The notes under the pieces: model-generated
Seen by the model: the letters and a program-made list of their open reading frames with translations, nothing else
Database searches by the model: none
What the model was told of the DNA's origin: nothing
Position numbers and translations under genes: made by a program
Shown here: piece after piece, positions 7,509 through 16,600 of the stretch
How positions within the stretch are numbered: position 1 is the first letter of the stretch
How the letters are laid out: the number at the start of each line of letters is the position of its first letter
From: CBDUJZ01 sp047629415
Lineage (GTDB): Bacteria > Myxococcota_A > Bradymonadia > REDH01
Direction: 5' to 3'
Assembly (NCBI GenBank): GCA_047629415.1
Contig: JBLHWZ010000010.1
Coordinates: 1-42,683 of the forward strand
DNA length: 42,683 nt

Positions 7509-7970
7509 CTACCGCCCCGGATCCCCAATCACCGGGAACGTCCGGAGCACACCGTCGAGTGCATCGATGAGTCGCGGAAGATCCGTCTGGTCGATGGAGA
7601 TGCCCTCTCCGAAGTGAAGCGAGTTCGCGATGCCGGCGTTGTCGCGCACCTTGATTGTGGCAGCGACGTGTCCCTTCCCGTCCCCGACCAACCGAACCTC
7701 CGCCCACCCCTCCAGCGACGCGAAGACTGCCTCGCCCCGAAGCGTGTCGTGTAGGACTCCAAGCTCCGAACGAAAACTCGCGAACTCGTCCGTTCGAAGG
7801 AGCGCTTCCTGCTTCCCCTGAAACGCACCAGCGCGCAGTTCGAGCTTCACCCGTAGCCAATTGCCATCCCAGTAGTCGGTGGCCGTTGGGTACGCGCGCC
7901 AGATTGGGGTCAACGTCAGGTGATCCGCACCAGTCGAACCGATCGTCACGTGCTCTACTTCGTTTCGCAT
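7509..7970 (-). CDS. DUF6228/WapI-like immunity-type protein
   Basis: A 153-residue protein with DYWDGNWLRVKLELRAGAF near residue 32, then LRTDEFASFRSELGVLHDTL and a late DQTDLPRLIDALDGVLRTFP block. This pattern, YWDGNWL ahead of a beta-rich domain and a C-terminal D-Q-x-x-L helix, is what I associate with the DUF6228/WapI-type immunity family. Such proteins neutralise polymorphic contact toxins. It follows the HigBA pair by 12 bases on the same strand, so it is probably co-transcribed. There is no cognate toxin gene in the window. The family call is from memory of the motif layout and is moderate. Confidence 0.5.
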   Translation of the reverse strand: MRNEVEHVTIGSTGADHLTLTPIWRAYPTATDYWDGNWLRVKLELRAGAFQGKQEALLRTDEFASFRSELGVLHDTLRGEAVFASLEGWAEVRLVGDGKGHVAATIKVRDNAGIANSLHFGEGISIDQTDLPRLIDALDGVLRTFPVIGDPGR

Positions 7971-7982
7971 GCCCTTGCGTCG

Positions 7983-8270
7983 CTATATCGTCAGCGCGAG
8001 CGGTTCGACAGTCCGCTTAGGCTTGTTTGTCGCAAGGTCGTAGGCCGTCTGGAGGTTCGTCCAGAACTCCGGCGTCGTTCCGAGCGCCTGCGCGAAGAGC
8101 CATGCGGTCTGCGGCGTTACCCCGCGCTTACCACGCACGACTTGATTCACGCGCTGCAAGGGCACTCCGAGGTGGGCTGCGAACGCGACCTGTGTGACCT
8201 CGGCGGGCTTCAAGAATTCCTCCAGCAGAACTTCGCCGGGGTGTGTTGGGATTCGATTCTCTGGAGTCAT
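7983..8270 (-). CDS. higA: HigA-type antitoxin
   Basis: A 95-residue protein from the ATG at 8270 (MTPENRIPTHPGEVLLEEF). It matches the HigA/VapI family: an N-terminal HPGEVLLEEFLKP leader into an XRE helix-turn-helix (about 24-70: VAFAAHLGVPLQRVNQVVRG, then KRGVTPQTAWLFAQALGTTP) and FWTNLQTAYDLA. HigA neutralises HigB and represses the operon. The order toxin first, antitoxin second is the usual HigBA arrangement. The ORF upstream of this ATG overlaps higB and is not used. Confidence 0.92.
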   Translation of the reverse strand: MTPENRIPTHPGEVLLEEFLKPAEVTQVAFAAHLGVPLQRVNQVVRGKRGVTPQTAWLFAQALGTTPEFWTNLQTAYDLATNKPKRTVEPLALTI

Positions 8271-8280
8271 GCTGAGTCCA

Positions 8281-8571
8281 TCAGTGGTAGTCGACGATCT
8301 GGACATCGGTTGCGCGGTCATCTGACCAAGCGAAGACGATGCGCCACTGGCCATTAATCCGAATGCTGAACGATCCAGCGAGATCACCGCGCAAGGCTTC
8401 CAGCCGATTACCGGGTGGCACCCGGAGGTCGTCGAGCCTGTGAGCGGCGTTGATCATGTCGAGCTTTCGGAGGGCGATGCGGACGAGGTCTTGAGGGAAC
8501 GACCGCGCCCGTTTCGTCGACCGACCGTGGAAGATGTCTTCCGTCCGCTTGTCGCCGAAGGATGCGATCAT
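8281..8571 (-). CDS. higB: HigB-type toxin
   Basis: A 96-residue RelE-superfamily protein: MIASFGDKRTEDIFHGR, then a central basic helix region (KRARSFPQDLVRIALRKLDM), RLEALRGDLAGSFSIRINGQ and a terminal WRIVFAW...DVQIVDYH. This matches the HigB/GraT ('killer protein') family, a ribosome-dependent mRNA endonuclease. It is typical in length and lies 10 bases ahead of the higA start, so the pair is complete. Confidence 0.92.
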   Translation of the reverse strand: MIASFGDKRTEDIFHGRSTKRARSFPQDLVRIALRKLDMINAAHRLDDLRVPPGNRLEALRGDLAGSFSIRINGQWRIVFAWSDDRATDVQIVDYH

Positions 8572-8581
8572 GAGGCGAGCT

Positions 8582-8598
8582 TACTCATTACACGAGTA
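8582..8598 (-). promoter_or_regulatory. Small palindrome upstream of higB
   Basis: TACTC-N7-GAGTA lies 11 bases upstream of the higB start. Short symmetric sites here are usual HigA operators, but the arms are only 5 bases, so the call is tentative. Confidence 0.35.
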
Positions 8599-8748
8599 CC
8601 GGGCAACCGTGATTATCTCGGATCGGACGATGATTCTGTCGCCGTTCTGGGCGGCTCCGGGCCACCGATGGCTACCCTATCCCACCTCCAGTGTCCGCCG
8701 CCGTGCTCTAACCTACTGAAATCGTTGAAATCGACTTCGGAGGTTCAG

Positions 8749-8764
8749 ACGTTGAACAAGAAGT
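8749..8764 (+). repeat. Cassette core H
   Basis: ACGTTGAACAAGAAGT. The left flank is a type-1 right end. The right flank (8765-8851) is a type-2 left end with two TGTACCCGG iterons. Confidence 0.88.
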
Positions 8765-9035
8765 TGGGGCGTAAGTGGTTGAAATTATTGATGGTGGATC
8801 AGCGGGTGTGAGTTTTGTACCCGGCTGTGTACCCGGTTTCGGATGAGCTGCAATTCGCGGTTCAGTTGCCACTCGCGAATGTCGTTCGCGGGCTAGATTG
8901 GTACCGGCCGGCGATCACGGGGGCCGCGATTGGATCGAAGAGAGGCGTCCGTGGCCTGAAGCGTCGCCCGCACGCTAGGCCCGGCTGCAAGAGCGGGCTA
9001 CGCAACAACGTCCGCGAGTCGTCGACCACGCTCAT

Positions 9036-10556
9036 GTGGGCGATACGTGCACAACCGCGCCCTCGTGCCTCTATGTGCCGCGGGCGCCGCAGGAGACGCT
9101 GCTCTACGAGGTTCTACAAAACCACCTGGAGTCGTTCCTCACGCAGGCGTCCGCCGAAGGCCGCACGCTTCCCGTGTTCGTCATCGCAGAACTTCGCAGT
9201 TTCCTTCGGTGCGGCGTGCACGCGTACGGTTTCAGCCGCTTACGTTGTGCCGCGTGCCGGCACGAGTTTGCGGTCCCGTTCTCCTGCAAAGGCCGCGGGT
9301 TTTGCCCCTCGTGTTCTGGCCGCCACATGGCGGCGACGGCTGCCCACCTCGTCGACCACGTCCTGCCGGACGTTCCGTACCGACAATGGGTGCTGACGCT
9401 CCCGTTCGAGCTGCGTATGTCAGCCGCCTACGACCCGGAGCTGTGTTCCTCTCTACTTCGCTCGTACGTCCACCAAGTCCGGCGGTGGACCCTGCAGCAA
9501 GCGCGTGCGCTCGGTGTGGAGCGGCCGCTTTGGGGGGGCCTGACGGTCACACAACGCTTCGGGTCAGACCTACGGTTGAATCCCCACTTTCACACCGCGA
9601 CCCCCGACGGCGTGTTCGCGTTGAACGCAGCCGGAGACTCCGTCGAGTTCGTCCGAGTCCCCGTACCAACCACCGAGGACGTCGCCGAGATCGTCGGCCG
9701 AGTACGTCGGTATTCGGTTCGTGTGCTTCGTCGCCGAGGGCTCCTCGACGACGAAGCACACGGCGGCCTCTGCGAGTCCGTCGTCTCGGCCGATGACGCA
9801 GCGCTCGGCCAGTGCTACGGCGGGGCGCTGACCGGTCGCGCGGCTTTTGGCCCGACCGCGGGGCGCCCGGCGGGCCGGTTGGGGCGCCTGCTGCGTTCGA
9901 CACCCCCGCAAGAGCTTGGCCCGCGCTGTGCGCGCTCGCACGGGTTCAACCTTCACGCGAATGTCACGGTTCGCGGAGGCGATCGTGACGGCCTCGAACG
10001 CCTCTGCCGATACTTGACCCGCCCCCCGATCTCCCACGAGCGTCTCGAGCGTCTCGATGACGACCACATCGGACTCCAGCTCAAGAGGCCGTACAGCGAC
10101 GGTACGACACACATCGCTCTGACTCACTTCGAGCTCATCGAGCGACTCTGCGCGCTCGTGCCGCGCCCGGGCACACACCGGGTGAGGTACCACGGGGTGT
10201 TCGCGTCGGCGTCACCGCATCGCCGTCTCGTGGTGCCTGTGCCGCCGGACGTCGGGAGTGGTGACCCTGACGGCCCCGACTCCTTCGCAGGCCAAGAACT
10301 CGGCTCAGACTCCCTCGTGAGCAAGCGCCGTAGGATTCGCCGCCTGCTGTGGGCCGAGCTGCTCAAACGGACCTTCGGGGTCGACCCCAAGGAATGTCCC
10401 GACTGTGGCGGCCAGATGAAGATGATCGCGACCATCATGCGTGCCGATGCGGTGATCGCGATCCTGGACGCGCAAGGTCTCCCGACCGCCGCGCCCTTCA
10501 TCCGGTCGTGCCGTGGGCCACCCAGCGGTGAGCTGTTCGAAGTCTGGTGGACGTGA
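9036..10556 (+). CDS. IS91-family rolling-circle transposase
   Basis: This 506-residue HUH transposase appears intact. An N-terminal zinc-binding region (about 67-96) has LRCAACRHEFAVPFSCKGRG and FCPSCSGRH. The catalytic part has LPFELRMSAAYD, the metal-binding LNPHFHTATPDGVF (His-Phe-His) and RYLTRPPIS, whose Tyr is the probable nucleophile. A C-terminal CPDCGGQMKMI zinc knuckle follows. Such enzymes move by rolling-circle transposition and can carry flanking DNA through one-ended events. The 3' end of the element extends past the stop to near 10595, because the same sequence recurs at 22722-22937. Confidence 0.92.
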   Translation: MGDTCTTAPSCLYVPRAPQETLLYEVLQNHLESFLTQASAEGRTLPVFVIAELRSFLRCGVHAYGFSRLRCAACRHEFAVPFSCKGRGFCPSCSGRHMAATAAHLVDHVLPDVPYRQWVLTLPFELRMSAAYDPELCSSLLRSYVHQVRRWTLQQARALGVERPLWGGLTVTQRFGSDLRLNPHFHTATPDGVFALNAAGDSVEFVRVPVPTTEDVAEIVGRVRRYSVRVLRRRGLLDDEAHGGLCESVVSADDAALGQCYGGALTGRAAFGPTAGRPAGRLGRLLRSTPPQELGPRCARSHGFNLHANVTVRGGDRDGLERLCRYLTRPPISHERLERLDDDHIGLQLKRPYSDGTTHIALTHFELIERLCALVPRPGTHRVRYHGVFASASPHRRLVVPVPPDVGSGDPDGPDSFAGQELGSDSLVSKRRRIRRLLWAELLKRTFGVDPKECPDCGGQMKMIATIMRADAVIAILDAQGLPTAAPFIRSCRGPPSGELFEVWWT

Positions 10557-10794
10557 GAACCCAAACGCCAGGACAAGGGATGAGTCGGCCGGCCGACGCG
10601 TGAAGTGCGTGGGGTAGGGGCCGGTGCGTCCTGCGAGCGTGAACGATGCGTCTACGGGTGTAGAACCGCAGCACGGCGGGTAGATCTCGTGGTCTGCTTG
10701 ATCTTCCTATGCTCGCAGAGCAACCGACAAGCGGGCGCGAGCACGGCGCGTAGTGTGCGAATACGCCCACGGGCACTCAGAGAACGACGGCAGT

Positions 10795-10818
10795 CTCCTC
10801 GAACTCTGAGTCGAGGAG
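10795..10818. terminator. Hairpin CTCCTCGA / TCGAGGAG
   Basis: A perfect 8-bp stem with an 8-nt loop, about 240 bases after the transposase stop. No U-tract follows, so its role as a terminator is uncertain. Confidence 0.35.
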
Positions 10819-10893
10819 AACCGAGACGCCCCACCTTCTGCTCTGAGCCCTGGGCCGCGCTCGAAGCGCGCGACGACCAGGTCTCTCCATGGT

Positions 10894-10918
10894 GAGAGGG
10901 CGCCTAGCTGGCCCTCTC
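10894..10918 (-). terminator. Hairpin GAGAGGGC / GCCCTCTC
   Basis: A perfect 8-bp stem with a 9-nt loop, 29 bases past the stop of the tail-fibre-like gene. The position suits a terminator of that gene, though the T-tract is lacking, as is common in GC-rich genomes. Confidence 0.5.
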
Positions 10919-10946
10919 TAGCTAGCTCAACACCAGCTCGCGCGGC

Positions 10947-13472
10947 TCAATCGTAGAACGTCAGCTCGCAGGAGTTGTTCGAGTACTGGCTCCATCCCAT
11001 CCAGTGCAGGCCGACGCTTGTGTCGTTCCGAAGGACGGTCCACGGCCGGTACTCATGATCCGTCAGGTAACACGCCCACACGTTGATGATGTGCGTGTTC
11101 GCGCCGTCGTTGTCCCAGGCCTCGAGGTCGCTGCCATAGTAGTCACGGCGCCACTTGTGGCGACCGCTCTGCGCGACCGGGTCATAGTAGAAGCGCATCT
11201 CGCGGCTCGCTCCCCATGTCGTGTCGTTGCTCCAATCGTGCATGGTGATGACGATTCGGCAGCCCTCGCGGTCACCGCAGTACTCAAGCAGTACGTCGTG
11301 CGGGATCGGGCGCGTGTACCCACGGTACGCGACCGTGTTGACGAAGTGATAGGGCTCCGCCGTGTAGGCGCGCTGACTGATCACGCCGTCGCGGTTCTCG
11401 ATCATCATCGACGAATGCGCCGAGTCGTAGGCGTGCCCGGGGCGGAGGCGGAAGCCGCCGTCGACGTTCACGTAGACCGCGTCGCCGTTCTGGTTGGGGC
11501 GGAACGCGATTAACATCCAGTTTCCGTCACGCATTCCCGCCGTGCCCACGCCCGAGTTGTAGCTGTCGACGCGGTAGTTGGCGGCGACCGAGTAGGGGGA
11601 GGTCGTGCCATCGTCGAGCCGGTACCAGAGGCCCTGCCAATTGCCGATCGGGATGCCGGCGCCGTCGACCGTGCTCGCCACTGCGCCAGCGAAGTTCCGG
11701 ATCTGCGTCCCGACGGGAGGCATCTCCAAGATGAGTTGGCTGTGCGAATTCAAGTCATAGTGAACGTCGCCGATCGCGCGGATGTGATGGCCAGCTGGCC
11801 ACTGAAGCCGGTGGTTGGTCGACCATGTGATCGGGGCGCCGGTGGCGATCAGGTTGCTGAACTGGCGTTGCGTCATCTCGCGTAGCGGGTCGTCGGCGTA
11901 GCCACAGACGACGGCACCCGTGCCATCGATGGAGCGGATGGCCTGGCCCGCGCCACATGCGCCCGAAACCCGACGCTGCACAACACCGAGGTCGGCGCTG
12001 AGAGTGACCGTGCCGCCGGTGCCGCCGCCGGTGAGGCCAGTGCCTGCCGTGACGCCTGTAATCGTGCCACCGCTGGCGTGGTCTGCGACGTTCCCGCAGG
12101 TGACCGTGCCGTTGGCGGCGATCGCCTGGATGTACTGACCGGCGGCGCAGGCGCTCGTGAGCACCCGCTGCACGTTGGCGGCGGCGGAGAATGTCGTGCC
12201 GCTGAGCGTGATGCCGTCGCCGGAGCTGTAGGTGGTGTTGTTGTCAGCGGGCGTGCCGCAGATGATGTTCCCGGCCGCATCGATCGACTGCGCGAAGGTG
12301 TTACCTGCGCAAGCCGTCCCATCGATGCGCTGCTGAATCGTCCCGTCGACCGCGAGGGTCGTACCGGAGAGGGAGAGCCCAGCCCCTGCGCTGTAGGTCG
12401 TGTTGTCGCGGGCGGCGCAGGTGACCGTGCCGTCTGGGTCGATCGCTTGGATGCCGTAGGTGCAGGTGTTGCCGAGGACTCGCTGCACGGTGTTGTCGAC
12501 CGACACCACATGCGTCGTGCCGTTGATGTCGATTCCGCTGCCGCCGCTCAGATTCTGCCCGTCGTCAGCCTCGCATACGACGGTGCCGTCGCGGTTGATC
12601 GCGCGCATGGCGTAGCCCGGGTCACAGGTGCCGCCGATACGGCGCTGAGTGACGAGGTCGTCGATGCCGAATTCATTCGAGCCGTCCATCGTCAGGCCAC
12701 CGCCGGTCGCGGCATCGTACGTGCCGCCAGCCGAGTCAGCCTGGCAGGTGACCGTACCGTCCGCCGAGATCGCGCGCAGGTACTCGCCGGGTGCGCATGC
12801 CCCGCTAAGGGTGCGCTGCACGGTTCCGTCGACCGCGAAGTCGTTGGAGCCGTCGAGGGTCAAGCCGCCGCCAGTCGCGGTGCCGTAGGCGGTGCCTGCC
12901 GGGTGGGTACACTCCCAAGCCACGCCACTCCAAATCCACGTGGCCCCCGCTGCGCAGCCGCTACTGTCGAGCGAGAGCACGCCGCCAATGGGGCCCCGAA
13001 GAGGTAGCACCGAGCTCACCGAAGTGTCGTCATCCCCGTCTGCCAGCTCTGCCGGCACACCACGGACGTCAGCCCAATCCACACCGCCGGAGTTGGCGGC
13101 ATATGCGGCATAGGCCGTGACGCCAAATTCGGTGCGCGGGGTCATCGGCACTTCGCCGTCGACTTGCAGCTCAAGGTACGCCCTTGTGCCGTCGAAGACG
13201 CCCAGGTCCATCGCTGCCGCCGTGCCGAGATAGTGTACGAAGTGACCTTCGTTCACGGTCAAGACGACGCCCGTTTCCTCAAAGAGGAGAGGCGACAACG
13301 AGGTCGCGTGGCCGTAAATGCGGAAATCGATCGTCACCGCGCCGTCCACAACAGAGCCACTGCTGCTGGTGAGGTAGCCCTGGATCGGAACGAGGTTGAC
13401 CTGTGCGTTGGCGCCGCTTGGCCCTAGGAGGGACAACAAGAGCGCTACTGCGCTCGCCACTGCTAGCCGCAT
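10947..13472 (-). CDS. Secreted tail-fibre-like repeat protein
   Basis: An 841-residue protein with a signal peptide (MRLAVASAVALLLSLLGPSG, cleaved near ANAQ). Residues ~25-130 form an N-terminal beta domain (VPIQGYLTSSSG). Residues ~180-530 hold six repeats, each of the form VQR-x-G-x-C ... I-x-A-I ... DGTVTC with a Cys pair, linked by GxGLSLSGTT-like strands resembling phage tail-fibre or trimeric stalk repeats. Residues ~540-841 form a separate domain rich in Trp, Tyr and His, with paired Cys (EYCGDREGC, ending in SCELTFYD). It is probably an exported, disulfide-stabilised surface protein or adhesin; no enzyme motif is visible. It diverges from the giant Cys-rich lipoprotein gene across 143 bases, so the two may share control. 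Confidence 0.75.
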   Translation of the reverse strand: MRLAVASAVALLLSLLGPSGANAQVNLVPIQGYLTSSSGSVVDGAVTIDFRIYGHATSLSPLLFEETGVVLTVNEGHFVHYLGTAAAMDLGVFDGTRAYLELQVDGEVPMTPRTEFGVTAYAAYAANSGGVDWADVRGVPAELADGDDDTSVSSVLPLRGPIGGVLSLDSSGCAAGATWIWSGVAWECTHPAGTAYGTATGGGLTLDGSNDFAVDGTVQRTLSGACAPGEYLRAISADGTVTCQADSAGGTYDAATGGGLTMDGSNEFGIDDLVTQRRIGGTCDPGYAMRAINRDGTVVCEADDGQNLSGGSGIDINGTTHVVSVDNTVQRVLGNTCTYGIQAIDPDGTVTCAARDNTTYSAGAGLSLSGTTLAVDGTIQQRIDGTACAGNTFAQSIDAAGNIICGTPADNNTTYSSGDGITLSGTTFSAAANVQRVLTSACAAGQYIQAIAANGTVTCGNVADHASGGTITGVTAGTGLTGGGTGGTVTLSADLGVVQRRVSGACGAGQAIRSIDGTGAVVCGYADDPLREMTQRQFSNLIATGAPITWSTNHRLQWPAGHHIRAIGDVHYDLNSHSQLILEMPPVGTQIRNFAGAVASTVDGAGIPIGNWQGLWYRLDDGTTSPYSVAANYRVDSYNSGVGTAGMRDGNWMLIAFRPNQNGDAVYVNVDGGFRLRPGHAYDSAHSSMMIENRDGVISQRAYTAEPYHFVNTVAYRGYTRPIPHDVLLEYCGDREGCRIVITMHDWSNDTTWGASREMRFYYDPVAQSGRHKWRRDYYGSDLEAWDNDGANTHIINVWACYLTDHEYRPWTVLRNDTSVGLHWMGWSQYSNNSCELTFYD

Positions 13473-13615
13473 TATTTTGCTCGAAAATGGGGAGGGATGC
13501 CTCTAGGCTAGCGGCAAAGACACAGCATGAAAACCCAATAACTTTCCTGAAACGCCGGGCGCGATCACGTTTCACTTGGGCGCCGTGTGTGCAGACCCCA
13601 TCAACGCAAGTGAAC

Positions 13616-16600
13616 ATGCACAATCGCCTTTGGACACGCCGGACCCTATGCACACTGCTCACAGTGTTCACCTTCGCTTGTTCGGGCGAGGCACCCGGGG
13701 TCCAGTGTGACTCACCGTGTGTGACTCCTCCGGCGGATTTGTGTGTCGATGGCACGTTCACCGAGTACTCGTTCCTGGGCACCTGCGTCGAAGGAGAGTG
13801 CACCTATGACGCGGAGGCGACTCAATGCGACGCCGGTTGTGGCGATGGCGAGTGCGCGGCGGTCGCTGACCCCTGCGACGGCGTCGCTTGCGACGCTCCT
13901 GACGCCTTTTGCGACGGGGACTTTGCCGTCTCGGTCGACGTCGCTGGCACCTGCGTCGACGGCACCTGCGAGTTTGTTGAAGAGCGAGAAGACTGTGGCG
14001 CGTCGGGCGACATCTGCGACGGCGGTCGCTGCGTCGACCCGTGCCGAGGTGTGCGCTGCGACGACCCCCCAGCCACTCTGTGTGACGCCGATGAACGGGT
14101 CTCATTCGGCGAGGGCCAGTGCATGGCCGGCGAGTGCGAGTACCCCGAAGAACGCGAAGACTGCACCGGTGCACTGGGCGACGGCTTCTGCGAAGCTGGC
14201 GAGTGCGAAGTCCCCGACCGCTGCGAAGGCGTCGTCTGCGATCCCCCCCCTCCTTACTGCGACGACGGAGGCCGCTTGGTGACTTCCACGAGCAGCTGCG
14301 ACGCCAACACCGGCGAGTGCGCGGTCCGTGAGGGTCTCGAGTTCTGTCGGCCCGACGAGTTCTGTGTGGCTGACGCCTGCGTCGCCGACCCGTGCTTCGA
14401 GGTCTTGTGCGACTCTCCGCCCAGCGCAAGCTGCGACGGCTACGACGCACTCGCGTATCTCGCCGTCGGGGTTTGTGAGGAGGGAGTCTGCGCCTACGCC
14501 CTGGATGAGGCCCGCGATTGTTCGGCCGACGGGCTATGGTGCGCCGACGGCACATGCGTCGACGTCGACCCATGCGACACGATTACCTGCGACGAGCCAC
14601 CACCGGCGTTCTGCGACGGCGACACTTCGATGCTGGGCACCGGCGGACGCTGCGCTGGAAATGGCGAGTGTCGCTATGACTCAGTCCCTGTGAACTGCGC
14701 CCTCGGAGGGCAGGTCTGTTTCGAAGGCGAGTGCGTCGACCCCACTCCATGCGCCGATGTTTGCACCGATCCGCCGGCGGTGAGCTGCGAAGGTGATCTT
14801 CGCGTGGAGTCCGGCGAGGCCCTCAGCTGCGACGGCGCCTGTGAGTACGAGCGCATCGAGACCGATTGCCGCGAGACAGGCGACTACTGTGTCGAAGGTA
14901 CGTGTGTGGAGGGAGACCCCTGTGAGTCCGTCACCTGTGACGAGGCTCTGCCCAACGAATGCTCCGGCAACTTCGTCCTTCGTTTCGACCCGACCGGCGT
15001 CTGTGGCCCAGGTGGCATCTGTGACTATCGGTCCGTACGCCTGGACTGCGCCGCTGGCGGCGGAGAGTGCGTTGAGGGCGCCTGCGTGTTCCCTGATCCC
15101 TGTGACATTCTCGCGTGTGACACGCCGCCCGCCAATCGCTGCGACGGCCTCTCGCTTGTGCGCTATCCAGCAGGAGGAACCTGTGCTGACCGCGAGTGCG
15201 GCTACGAGGAAGAGACCATCGACTGTGCCGACGAGGTGCCCGATGGCTTCTGCTCTGCCGGCGCGTGCGTGAGCGCGGACCCCTGCTTCGACGTCCCGTG
15301 CGACACCCCGCCTGTGCCGGTCTGCGATGGCCTCCGCGTGCTGACGTTTGTTGAGACCGGGACCTGCTTGCGTGGCGATTGCAACTACGGAGTCGGGGGC
15401 GAAGAGGACTGCAGCGCCGTCGAGGGCGGCATCTGCGCGGACGGGGCATGCTCCTCCACCGACCCCTGCTTCGACGTCGCTTGCGATGCGGCGCCAACGA
15501 GCGTCTGCCGGGGCAACAGCCGGGTCGACTTCGCTCCTCCCGGCGCGTGCGTCGGCGGCCTCTGCGAGTGGGAAGAGTCCAGCACGGATTGCGGCACGTC
15601 GTTCTGCTCGGGAGGCGTTTGCGGCGGAGCTGGCCCCTGCGCAGGCGTGGAGTGTTTCGATCCACCGGCTAACCGGTGCGACGGCGACACGCTCGTATGG
15701 TCCAGCACCAACGGATCCTGCGACCTGGGGTTCTGTGACTACGAGGAGAACCGCGTCGACTGCGCCGCCTCCGGCACCTTCTGCAACGCTGGCGCGTGCT
15801 CGCCGCTGGACCCATGCGACGGCCTCAGCTGCGACGTCGCACCGCTCCCTGACTGCCGGGGCGACTCCGTGGTGGCCTACGAGGCGCCCGGTGTTTGCTC
15901 GGGCGGCGACTGCTTCTTCACCAACACGGTTGAGAACTGCAGCGAAGCGGGCGGCACCTGCGTCGACGGCTCGTGCGCCTCGATCGACCTGTGTGATGGG
16001 GTCAGCTGTGACGTCCCGGCCGTCTCGATGTGTGACCGAAACACTGCGGTCTCGTTCGCCGCGCCTGGCGTGTGCGCCGAAGGGGTGTGCGAGTGGGTTG
16101 AGACTCGAGTGGACTGCCTCGCCGACGGCCGATTCTGTAGCGATGGTAACTGCCAAGAGCTTGACCCATGCGACACCGTCGCCTGCAACGAGCCGCCGCC
16201 TTCAGTGTGCGAGGGCTCGGTCGCCCTCGACTTCGGGTTCCCTGGGACCTGCGCCGCTGGCACCTGTGACTACGAGGAGCGCCGTACAGATTGCGCGCTC
16301 AGCGGCGACGTCTGTCAAGACGGCCTCTGCGTCGCTGACACCGTCTGCTTAGGTGTCATCTGCGACGCTCCAGAGCGTTCCAGCTGCGAAGACCGCCTCG
16401 CGATCCAGGTCTTAAGCCCGGGAGAGTGCGCGGCAGGCTCTTGTAGCTACGATGTTGACGTCGTCGACTGCGCTGCCACGGGCGAATGGTGCAGTGATGG
16501 CCTCTGTGTGGCGACCGACCCATGCATCGGGCTCGATTGCTCATTGCTCTTAGCGCCGAGCTGCGACGGCAACATGGCGTTGACGTATCCGGGCGGAGGC

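Larger units (their letters stand above)
7400..8764. mobile_element. Type-1 cassette carrying a HigBA pair and a DUF6228-like gene
   Basis: The ends match those of the AbiE cassette at 1458-3331: left end 7416-7475, right end 8639-8735 with TCGCCGTTCTGGGCGGCTCC and a later CTGAAATCGTTGA block. The cargo is unrelated to AbiE. This shows that the ends, not the genes, define the unit. Confidence 0.7.
10557..10946. other. Gene-free region after the IS91 element, with two hairpins
   Basis: About 390 bases without a convincing gene. The first ~40 bases belong to the IS91 3' end. Two perfect inverted repeats lie at 10795-10818 and 10894-10918 and are listed separately. Confidence 0.5.

Noticed and set aside
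11004..13007. Plus-strand frames opposite the tail-fibre-like gene
   Set aside because: They are antisense to a gene with clear signal peptide and repeats, have no recognisable domains and no ribosome-binding sites of note.
14681..16156. Long open frame on the minus strand inside the giant Cys-rich gene
   Set aside because: It is antisense to the repeats, with no recognisable domain. Such frames arise from the GC-rich codon bias of the real gene.
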